Below, piece by piece: positions 44,801 to 56,800 of a stretch of DNA of 64,000 nt; within the stretch, counting starts at the first letter, position 1; each line of letters begins with the position of its first letter. Under the pieces are notes generated by a model. The model ran no database searches. It was not told where the DNA came from and was given only the letters and a program-made list of their open reading frames with translations. Source of the DNA: Ostrinia nubilalis (Eukaryota > Arthropoda > Insecta > Lepidoptera > Crambidae); NCBI RefSeq assembly GCF_963855985.1, contig NC_087096.1, positions 4,030,001 to 4,094,000 of the forward strand, written 5' to 3'. The translations under genes and the position numbers were made by a program.

Positions 44801-47800
44801 GTTCTAGTTCTACTTCTGATATTAAAACGTTAACTTGTGGGTTACAGACTAAAAAAGCTATTTTTTTCCGCCACTATTTTGTGTGCGACTCTCCTCTAAA
44901 ATCCGTCAGTTTCCATCATGGCCATGAACTGGAGCCGCGAGTTATTGTCCTAAAATTAGACATTCCGTGGCGCTGCGTCCGTAAAACATTATAAAAAATG
45001 TGAAATAGAACTCGAATTATCAAATATTTCTTTGGGTGTCACCAGGGACTGGTGAACATCGGGAAAAATTGTATCGTTGGACAAACTTTTCCCGATGTTC
45101 GCCAGTGGAGGTCAACGCCTCTCTGGCAATTTAAAACTGCCGGCTAAATAAGTTAAATTAAAAAAATGGCTTTCTTAAATTGCCTGAATTTATCAACATT
45201 GTATATTCAATGTGTACTCTGTTTTCTAGGCCATAAAGTCCGCAATAGAGCGGCGGGTGTTAGATGAGCTGAAAGGCAAAGAGTCCGCATGGGTTCGCTC
45301 AGTCCTGCCGCCTGACGTAGACATAGCCAGTGTACTGAAGGTTCTCACTACTGAGAGGTAGGTGGTTATAAAAAAATCAATTTTTAGCGATTCATGTAAC
45401 TTCGTTATTCCTACTACTAAATACAGGGTGGAATTTTGTAATGCCACCTGGAGGTAAAGTACTCTTAATACTGTAGATAGAAAATTTTACTGAAAGAAAA
45501 CATTCCTTTATTTTTGAAAAGAAAGAGAACTGCATTCATAGATTTTCGAAAATTTTTCGAAAATTCACTACCATACCATAAAATTTTCTGTACATAATTA
45601 AAATAATTTAAGATTTTATGGATTTCCTTTAATTTAATTTATCAAGTTCGTTAGAGAGATTTCATCCTTATACTTGACCCTAACGATCGATGTAATAAAA
45701 ATACAGGGTGTAATTTTTAACATATTTTAGTTGGTTCGATTCCCGGGTGTGGCAAGCAATTTTTTGGAAATCTTTGAATGCAGTTCTATTTCTTTTAAAA
45801 AATAAAGGAATGTTTTCTTTGAGAATTTTTTTCTATCTACAATATTAAGAGTAGTTTCCCTCCAGGTGGCATTAGAAAATTCCACCCTGTATATGGAAGC
45901 GCACTTTAGAAGTGAGTTCTTTTATTGTAATTAATCTCTTTTATCGTCTGGCTGCTGGCATCAATTTAAATTAATGTTTTATAGTCTTTAAAATTCCCAT
46001 CATACCCCGCTAACTGTGAGTTGGCGTTAATTAAATAAAACTCACTTCTCAAGTGCGTTGTTATTTTGCGCTGACCCGATATCTAGTTGGTATTATTGAT
46101 GGAAGGAATTTCGGATAGATCAGGTTTATTATGTAACCTATTATTGACCAGTAACCAGTTTTGCGCCGTGATAACTTTTAGCGACGTCAAAACGTATGGG
46201 CAAAATCGATAAAATGGCGTGATAACCGCTTATCGCGGCGCGCATCTTAGGCCTACAGTAACCAGTTTTTCGATATCTTGCATACTTAACAAATAATAAT
46301 CGATTGACATCACTTATGATTTCCACCCTGTATACCTAATGTTTCTTCTCCCAGCGCAAACCACCGCCAGCTAACAGTCGTCGGTCTCATCAACCTTGCC
46401 TTCTCTCTCCTCTCGATCAACAAGACGAAGCCGGTGGCTCAAGCCTGCTGGTCGCACGGGAAGCTTATCCTGGTGCGCCTCTGCAAGTCGCAGCCGGAGA
46501 CAGCTGGTCATATCCTCAACCAGCTAGCTTGTAAATTGGCTACGGAGTCTGCTCAGCGGCAGTATGCGGGTATGTATTCTTTAAATTATGACTACACATA
46601 ATACTGGGGTAGTGTGGATTGGACACTAGTTAATTGACATACTTTTTATGAGCTATCATTCAAAACCTTTATTTCAAAGCTATTAAAATAGTAGTTTACA
46701 CAGCAAATTGAAACTACATAATATATCTAGACCACTAGAGCTATGCCGTTTCTGGAGTTTAATTTCATGTTAGTTTAACGTTACATTCTTACATAGTAAA
46801 CGAGCAACATTTTATCATTGCGGATATTTACGGCTTTACAGCGCATAGATAGACCGCTTTCCGCAATCCGCATTTCGTCAAGCTATACAGGGTGGAATTT
46901 TGTAATGCCACCTGGAGGGAAACTACCCTTAATACTGTAGATAGAAAATTTTACTCAAAGAAAACATTCCTTTATTTTTGAAAAGAAAGAGAACTGCATT
47001 CAAAGATTTTCGAATTTTTTTCGAAAATTTACCCTCATACCATACAATTTTCTGGAAATAATTACAATAATTTAAGATTTCATGGTTTTCCTTTCATTTG
47101 ATTTATCAAGTTTGTTAGAGAGATTTCATCCTTATACTTAACCCTAACGATCGATGCAATAAAAATACAGGGTGTAATTTTTAACAGATTTTAGTTAGTT
47201 CGATTCCCGAGTGTAGCAAGCAATTTTTTGAAAATTTTTGAATGCAGTTCTATTTCTATGCAAAAATAAAGGAATGTTTTCTTTAAGTAAAATTTCCTAT
47301 CTACAGTATTAAGAGTAGTTTCCCTTCAGGTGGCATTACAAAATTCCATCCTGTAGATTGAAGTGTGTTAACCACCGAATCCATGTACCTACTAAAAATA
47401 TTTTACAGACTGCCTCCACGTGCTCTGCAAGCTGACTCCCGTCTCCATCGAGCGCTGCCCAGAACTGACTACCATTCTCGAGAACTGCCAACCGTCCCCG
47501 CACGACTACCGCGCGGCCGCCGCAGTCCTGGCCGCCGTGCACCCGCTGGTCAACTTCAGCACGCGCAGCCGCGACGCGCTCGTCATGGTGTGCCGCAAGC
47601 GCCTGTACTCCAGGTGGGAGCCCTAGGCCTCCGCCCCCCACTACTGGCCGTGCACCCGCTGGTCAACTTCAGCACGCGCAGCCGCGACGCGCTCGTCATG
47701 GTGTGCCGCAAGCGCCTGTACTCCAGGTGGGAGCCCTAGGCCTCCGCCCCCCACTACTGGCCGTGCACCCGCTGGTCAACTTCAGCACGCGCAGCCGCGA

Positions 47801-50800
47801 CGCGCTCGTCATGGTGTGCCGCAAGCGCCTGTACTCCAGGTGGGAGCCCTAGGCCTCCGCCCTCCCACGCGAATGCTAGAAATCGAAACTGTGTGAAATT
47901 TTAAATTAGGAGATCTTTTAATCACAAAGGCGTATGTTGCGAACGTGTTAGCCGTGTGGTTCTGGCACAGTTTAGGACTCTTCGCGACTAAGCTTCGGTC
48001 AAATCAACGGGTTCAGCTTCGAAAAAATTCGCCATTTTAAAATCAGGAACGCCATCTGATTTCTACCGCTACCGCCGCGTGCTATCGCGTTGGTTTGCCC
48101 GAAGCTTAGAGAGAAAGACATATATCGTCAGGTTCAGGTTTTTCCAACCCAGCGTGAAAAATGTTGGCCAAACCTCCATTTGCCTCTGGTAAATTAGACA
48201 AATTATGCTAAGTGGCTAAGCTCATAGAAGTCTTCTTGTCTATTAATCTTCCTTATTCCCATTCCAGGGACTCCCCGCACCGCTGCCTAGCTCTCTCCGG
48301 CTTCCTCACAGTCCTGCGCTACATGAAGCTATCCCGCGGAACGTTCTCGCACAGCCAGAGCGTGTGCTCGCAGTACAGCGGCCACTCGTACCTCACGCAG
48401 ATCGCCGTGGACTTGCACGCCACGCAGCAGCATGTGTGAGTGAGACAGTATACTACAAGCCTATACACCTGCGCTACATGAGGCTGGCCCGCGGAACGTT
48501 CTCGCACAGCCAGAGCGTGTGCTCGCAGTACAGCGGCCACTCGTACCTCACGCAGATCGCCGTGGACTTGCACGTCACGCAGCAGCATGTGTGAGTCGAG
48601 AGATTAATATTACAAGTTTAGATATGAGTTATCATTATCATATGCCGGCTGTACAATCTCGCCGAGAGCCCACGAGACAGGCCGATTGCTAGAGTGTACA
48701 GTCTCAGGGTGTCTCTATATCTTTAGTCGGCCGTTTGGTGTAGTGGTTCGAAACGGACTACTATTCCGGAGGTTGCGGGTTCGATTCCCGCACAGTACAA
48801 ACATTTGTGTGCATGAACATATTTGTTTGTTTTGGACTGGGTGTTTTCTATGTATAATATGTACGTATTTACAAAAAAAAAAGTATTTAAGTATGTTTAT
48901 ATCCGTTGTCTAGTACCCATAGTACAAGCTTTGCTTAGTTTGGGACTAGAAGCGCAGTGTAAAATGTCCAAGGATATTTATATTTATTTATTTATATCGC
49001 TCGCTCCCGTGTTCGGACATGGGGATGTCTCGCGAGACTTTTCAAATTCAAATTCAAATCTTTATTGCGTACGTGACAATTTGTAATGGTGGAAGTTACA
49101 TACACATGGTCTTAAAACTTAGTGACCTAGTCTAAGAGTCTGGACAAGAGCTCTCAAACGAGGCTTTGACGAGAGTGGTGTACGTACACCTGGCGTAATA
49201 AAAACATTCAAACCTTTTAATCTAGCCACTGTCAGCCATCTCTAGGTTCAGTGTTATGTTAAATATCCGGACTCCCTGCAACTTACTTACACTTTCGTTC
49301 ATGCTCACTTGAATCAAGTTCTTTAGCTACGCCCACATTAACAACGCTCATAAATATACATTGTTTTCAGGGTGACATCTCGCGTGCGAAATGAAGCTAT
49401 GTGCATGGAGGTGGTGTCGATCCTTCGCCGCTGTTTGGTGCAAGATGCAGCCGTTAAACAGCTTTTATACAGCAGTAAATAAGCTTTATGCATTTCGCCT
49501 TTTTGTTGTTGCTTTGAAAGAAAGAAAGAAAAAGTACTTATTTTGAACTTGGGAATCAGTTCAGTTTTTTAGGAGACTAGGTAATGCCCGTTTTCACCAT
49601 CAATCCCTAATTTTTAAGTGACCCCTTTGAAAACAATTCCTGTTATGTGTTACCATAGGGTTAATTTATTTATTTTTTTCGCGCCTTTTTCGGCTCTCCT
49701 ACCTCTCTGGTATAGTCCCGACCTCATGGAGGACAGCTTTGGTGCACCCGATCCCTAAAAAAGGTGACCGCTCAAATCCGTCCAACTATAGGCCGATAGC
49801 AATCACCTCCTTGTTCTCGAAGATAATGGAATCCATTATCAACAGCCAGCTCCTTCGGTACCTAGAGGCCCACCAGTTGCTAAGTGACCGACAGTACGGT
49901 TTCCGTGGAGGTCGCTCGGCTGGTGATCTTCTGGTCTACTTGACACATTGTTGGGCACAGGCGATCGAGACTAAGGGGGAAGCATTGGCGGTCAGTTTGG
50001 ATATGGCGAAGGCCTTCGATCGGGTTTGGCACAAAGCGCTTCTTTCGAAGCTCCCTTCCTATGGGCTTCCCGAGAAATTATGCGGATGGGTCGCCAGCTT
50101 TTTAGCAGACAGAAGCATTAAGGTCGTTGTCGACAGCAAATGCTCAGACTCTATGTCTGTGAATGCTGGTGTCCCCCAAGGCTGTGTGCTATCGCCTACG
50201 CTCTTCCTTCTGCATATCAATGATATGCTGCAAATTAGCGGCATTCATTGCTATGCGGACGACAGCACGGTTGATGCCGCTTATACCGGCCGCGCAAATA
50301 TCTCTCGGGAGAACGTCATTGAGAGCCGTAACAAACTTGTGTCCGACATTGAAACCTCCTTGAAGGAGGTCTCAGACTGGGGTCGACGCATTTGGTCCAA
50401 TTTAACCCTACAAAGACACAAGTTTGCGCGTTCACCGCCAAAAAGTTGCCGTTTGTCGTATCCCGCTGTTTCGAGAGCACTCCCCTAACTGCCTCAGCCA
50501 ATATCGGAATCCTTGGTGTCGACATATCGAGCGAAGTCCAGTTCCGTGGTCATTTAGAGGGTAAGGCTAAATTAGCCTCGAAGAAGCTTGGTGTGCTCAA
50601 TAGATCGAGACGGTATTTCACTCCAGCCCATCGTCTGCAACTTTACAAGGCGCAGGTTCGGCCTCATATGGAATACTGTTCTCATCTTTGGGCAGGTGCG
50701 CCCCAGTACCAGCTTCTCCCTCTGGACCGCATTGAACGGAGAGCAGCTCGAATCGTTGACTGCCAGGACATTTCGGATCGGCTTGACCCCTTGGCGCTGC

Positions 50801-53800
50801 GTAGAGATGTATCCTCACTGTGCATATTCTATCGCATGTATCACGGGGAGTGCTCCGAAGAATTATCCGGACTTATTCCTGCCGCCACTTTTCGCCACCG
50901 ATCTACCCGACAGCACTTCCACCCCCATCACTTAGATGGTTGGCAGTCCACAACAGTACGTTTCTCTAGAAACTTTCTGCCCCGTACAACCAAACTGTGG
51001 AATGGACTGTCGTCTGCGGTGTTTCCGGACGGATACGACCTGCAAGCTTTCAAGAGGAGAGCGTATCTTTACCTTAAAGGCCGGCAACGCACCTGTAACG
51101 CCCCTGGGTCTGCGGGTGTCTATGGGCGACGGTAATCACTTACCATCAGGTGATCCGTTTGCTCGTTTGCCTCCTATCACATAAAAAAAAAAAAAAAAAA
51201 AAATAGGGGTCACTTAAAATTAGGGATTGATGGTGAAAACGGGCATTATATTTTCTGCTAGACTTTTTTTTTTATGAGAAGCGAGTAATAAATCAGCTTT
51301 CATTTGTTTTTTTGACTCAATGTATTTGTTTTTTTGCATCTAATTTTATATTCTCAGATCTATACGAGTGTGCGGCCGAGAAGACTGCCTTGCACGAGTC
51401 CATTCTTGAGCTGCTATACGAACACTTGAGCAAGTATTTGCCTGAACCAGACGCCGCAAGCCCGCCAATCATGCTTGACAAGTGTGTGCAGTTGAGCGGT
51501 GTTTCTGCTGTTTTGACGGTAAAGATCAGATTTAATTTTATACAATGCTACTTCAATAAGAACTATTAGGTAGTTATTTAATTTTTAGCATTAAGTGATG
51601 CATCTCAAACTCAAATATCTTGAAAAAAAGTAAATCTAAGTAGCTCAGATGGAAGAACAGTCGCCCGGCAAGCGAAAGGTCGTGGGTTCAAGTTCGATTT
51701 CTCCAAGTTATTTATAATTTACAATAACCACTATTTTTGAAATATGAGAAGTCATAAAAATGTTTCCATTCAGGATCATCCTGAATTCTCCAATGAAGAC
51801 CAGAATTTCATTTGCTATTTATTTTAAAGTTTGTTATCATTTTAGAAATTATATTTGGACTACGATTAGTAATATTCTTATTTAAATGCTTTCTCTTCCA
51901 GGAGCCAATATCCCACCTCCTATTCGCGGTGGCCCAGTTCCTTCAAGCCACAGAGGAGGAGGACCTAGAAGACATCCTCTCCAGCCAGGCGGCCGACACC
52001 GCCGCCGCGTACTTGAAGAGCAAGCTCGCTAGTGTACTGGAGACCGTATGCGGGAACGAACACCTGGGACAGATCGATTTGGTGAGATACTTTGTTTATT
52101 TTATTTTTTATTTTATTTTGTTTTATTCAGAAAACAAACAGCTTACAAATATATAAATTGCATAGATACAGTGTAGTTGGTCAAAGCCTATAGTTTTCAC
52201 CTCTATATAACCAAGGGGTATAAAATTTAACAAATTTTAATTATACGTAGAAGCAAAGAGAAAAAAATGGATAGAAAGAAGTTCGAAGAAATTTGACTAT
52301 ATGTCAGGTCGACGAGTCTGACGCGTGAAATCACCTGCAATCAGTTTTCTTACAGCAGTAGGGTTGGTGAAATCACCTGCAATCAGTTTTCTTACAGCAG
52401 TAGCTGGGAAGGTTCTAAGAAGCCCTGGTTCGTGAACCTTGTGTAATAAGGGAAGTCTCTTAGAACCAGTGGTTCGCATTGAATACTAGTCTAGAAGTTT
52501 CGACCTTTTGTTCGCGGTGGCCCAGTTCCTTCAAGCCACAGAGGAGGAGGACCTAGAAGACATCCTCTCCAGCCAGGCGGCCGACACCGCCGCCGCGTAC
52601 TTGAAGAGCAAGCTCGCTAGCGTGCTGGACACTGTATGCGGGAACGAACATCTGGGGCAGGTCGATTTGGTGAGATATTTTGTAATTTAAGGACTCTAAG
52701 AAGGCCAGTTGCAGTTTGAGAAGTCTTTAGGAAGCCCAGTGGATCGTGTTGACTACTATGCTAGCATAAGTTCCACCTCCCATTCGCGACAGACTGTTCT
52801 TCCTGGTCACTGAAGATAACTACTTAGAGGACATCCTTTCAAGGAAAACCTTGGGAAAATCGATTTGGTGAGTCTCTAAGAAGCTCAGTGGTTTGCGTTG
52901 ACTACTATGCTAGAAGTTTCAGCCTCTTGTTCGCGGTGGCGTAGTTTCTTCAAGCCACAGAGGAGGAGGACCTGGAAGACATCCTCTCCAGCCAGGCGGC
53001 CGACACCGCCGCCGCGTACTTGAAGAGCAAGCTCACTAGTGTACTGGAGACTATAAGCGGAAACGAACACCTGGGGCAGATCGATTTGGTAAGATATTAG
53101 AGAAGTCTTTAAGACCAGTGGTTTGTGTTTACTACTATGCTAGATGATTCGACCTGTTCGCGATAGGCAGTTCTTCCAGGTCACAGAGGATAAGTACTTA
53201 GATGACATCCTTTCAAGGAAAACCTGAGGAAAATATTTTGGTGAGTCTCTAAGAAGCTCAGTGGTTCGTTTTGACTACTGCATTGAAGTTTCGGCCTCTT
53301 GTTCGCGGTAGCCCAGTTCCTTCAAGCCACAGAGGAGGAGGACCTAGAAGACATCCTCTCCAGCCAGGCGGCCGACACCGCCGCCGCGTACTTGAAGAGC
53401 AAGCTCGCTAGTGTACTGGAGACTATAAGCGGAAACGAACACCTGGGGCAGATCGATTTGGTAAGATACTTTGTAATCTGGGAAGGTTCTAAGAAGTCCT
53501 GGTTCGTGAACCTTGTGTAATAAGAGAAGTCTCTAAGAACCAGTGGTTCGCATTGACTACAAGTCTAGAAGTTGCCACCTCCTGTTCGCGGTAAGTAAGT
53601 TTTCTTCAAGCCACAGAGGAGGAGGAGCTATAGGAAATCCTCCTCCTCATAGAGGAGATCGATTTGCTGACATATTTTGTAGCTTGTCGAAGTCTTTTAG
53701 AAGCCCGCCCAGTGATTGGCATAATTGACTATCTTTGGACAATTTCACACAGCGCCATCTAGCCCTAAAGTAAGGACATTAGACCTCCTGTTCGCGGTAG

Positions 53801-56800
53801 GCAGTTCCTTCAAGCCACAGAGGAGGAGGACCTGGAAGACATCCTCTCCAGCCAGGCGGCCGACACCGCCGCCGCGTACTTGAAGAGCAAGCTCGCTAGT
53901 GTACTGGAGACTATAAGCGGGAACGAACACCTGGGGCAGATCGATTTGGTGAGACATTTTGAAATTTAAGGACTCTAAGAAGGCCAGTTGTAGTTTGAGA
54001 AGTCTTTAGGAAGCCCAGTGGTTCGTGTTGACTACTATGCTAGCATAAGTTCCACCTCCCATTCGCGATAGGCAGTTCTTCCAGGTCACAGAAGATAAGT
54101 ACTTAGAGGACATCCTCTCAAGGAAAACCTGGGGAAAATCGATTTGGTGAGTCTCTAAGAAGCTCAGTGGTTTGGTTGACTACATTGCTAGAAGTTTCGA
54201 CCTCTTGTTCGTGGTAGCGTAATTGACTATCTATGGACAATTTCACACAGCGCCATCTAGCCCTAAAGTAAGGATATTAGACCTGTTCGCGGTAGGCAGT
54301 TCCTTCAAGCGACAGAGGAGGAGGACCTAGAAGACATCCTCTCCAGCCAGGCGGCCGACACCGCCGCCGCGTACTTGAAGAGCAAGCTCGCTAGTGTACT
54401 GGAGACTGTATGCGGGAACGAACACCTGGGGCAGGTCGATTTGGTAAGATATTAGAGAAGTCTTTAAGATGCCAAGTGGTTTGTGTTTACTACTATGCTA
54501 GAAGTTGCCACCTCCTGTTCGCTGTAAGCAGTTTCTGCAGGCCACAGAGGACATCCTCTCAACGAAAACCTGAGGCAGATCGAATTGGTAAGACATTTTG
54601 TGGTTTGGGAAGTCTTTAAGAAGCCCATACTTGAATATACTCGTAGTATTCAAGAAGCTTTGGCCTCCTGTTCGCCGTAAGCAGTTCCTACCAGTCACGG
54701 AAGAGGAGAACCTAGAAGACATCCTCTCAATGGAAAACTGGGGCGGATGGATTTGGTGAGATATTTTGTAGCTTGTTAAAGTCCTTAACAAGCCCAGTGG
54801 TTCGCTTACTTGACTACTATGCTAGAAGCTTCCGTCCCCTATTTGTGATTATATTCTTCCGAAAGAATTATATCTTAAGCAATTAAAGTTCAAATTGTGG
54901 TCAAATATACCAAGCTCATTATTTATAATCTTTATCTTTCCAGGAGGACCCATCCCTAACAGATCTCCTGCCCGAAAGCAGAGCCAAATGTCTGAAAGTG
55001 CAGCAAATCCTGCAAATATACGAGGCGCTGATCGCACACCGCATCATGCAGTGGGGCCCAAGCAGTACCAACGCGGCGGCCAAAGTCTACAGCCTTTATA
55101 AAGCTTGTAACCAGCTATTGGAGCAGACCAAGGTAATACACACCAATATTAAGGCACAAGTAATTGTGTATTAAAATTAATTGTGTATTTAATTGTCGCT
55201 GTCTAATATTTGAACAGTTATATTGAATCTGAGCTTAGAGGTAGATGTGACCTAGGACAGGCCGGTTCATCTCCGCGAGTTTACATCGAAAACAAAACAC
55301 GCACGATGGCCCACCTACAGGATACTATTCGACAAGGCCTCACATACGAGCGAACATTGACTCACGCTCGCGTATTCTTGTGTATGATGGAAGAAAATAA
55401 AGAAAATGGTGTACTAAATACTGTGCAGTATTTAACTGCCTAAATAATAATAAAAACACAGAATGTACTTTTTTAAGTTGCCTCAAGACACTGAGAGGTA
55501 AATAAGTAGTTAATATTATTCATGATAATTCATGCTAAATCATGTAATACCTCCGCCATTTTCTGCAGTTTGGTACCTCACGTCACATCATTTTACCGAA
55601 GTTAGCCCTATAGCTTCGGCGCAGTGCCGATCACTGACGTTTGTCAACAAAATGGTGCTTGACTCTTGAGACAGGCTAAATTACACCATATTGTTAATGA
55701 CATTGAGCATACATTTTTTTAAATACCTTCGCGAAGTAAAACTTCTGTACGTAGTACTTATTATTATTCTGTGCCTAGGATGACCATCTCATTAGATAGA
55801 CTAAAGTTTAGTCTATAGTTTAATTATTTTTGCGACTCCTTAGTGACTAGAGTCGCAAAAATAATTTGTGAAATTCGTTATTTCTGCCGATCGATGTGTT
55901 GCCGATCAATTTAAAAATATTTCTTACCTAAATCGAAATCAAAGCGGGCGAACCCTTTGACAAAAGCTCGCTTTTGATAGGTATGAATATATTTTAAATT
56001 GAATTAACAACAAGTTTGAAGTAAACGCGGTTGTAGTATCTTGAATAAAAAGTAAAATAATAACCAGTTCCATTCTTCATCAGTGTGACTTACTAACACA
56101 ATAACTCAATTTTTTAGGCACCACCAAAGTCCAAGAAAGGCAACAAAACTCTGAATGAAACGAAAGAGACAGTAAAGACGCAAAAGAGCCAAAAGTCGCA
56201 GAAGGATAAAGGCAAGGGACCCGTCAAGATATCGGCTCTAACCAAGGACAGGGCTGGCCCGTTCAAGCCGCTACCGTGTGTGTGGGATCTACGGTTCTGT
56301 TATAGAATTGTAGAGCTATTGTACAGGTATTTGAGAGTTCTTGATCACAATATTATTGACTAAAATTAATTGTTAGGAAATATCCAGGATTACAGTGTTT
56401 ACTCACAGTCACAAGGTTTTAATTATTGCAATTATTACGTATTGGATGTAGCTAATATTCGGGGGAATGCGTAGGTTTATTTAAAAGGCTGCGAATGTTT
56501 TCTATTTACCCTGAAATAACGAATAATCTCACGTCAAACAGTAATGCTCGTCTAAATTACAGCAGTACATGTATATCATTTTTTTGGTTGCAAAATTAGT
56601 AAAACTACATAATGCCAGTGTTTTACGACGTCATTCGTTGGTTAAATTCGCATGCTTCCTTTGTATACGTAACTTTCGCCTTAGGCAAAGCACCCACTAC
56701 AATTTTACATTTATACAGTTACATTATCTATCGCAATAAAACCTTTTTTTTAACTAGCGAGGAAGTCCCCTGGTCATCTTTAGAACAAAGGAACCAGCTC

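Noticed and set aside
51639..51703. Functional tRNA-Ala gene
   Set aside because: A and B box-like words are present, but no acceptor stem or proper T stem can be paired.
52504..52669. FANCI exon 14 copy 2 as a real additional exon
   Set aside because: The only nearby acceptor (after CTAG at about 52495) gives a phase that does not fit the phase 0 end of exon 14.
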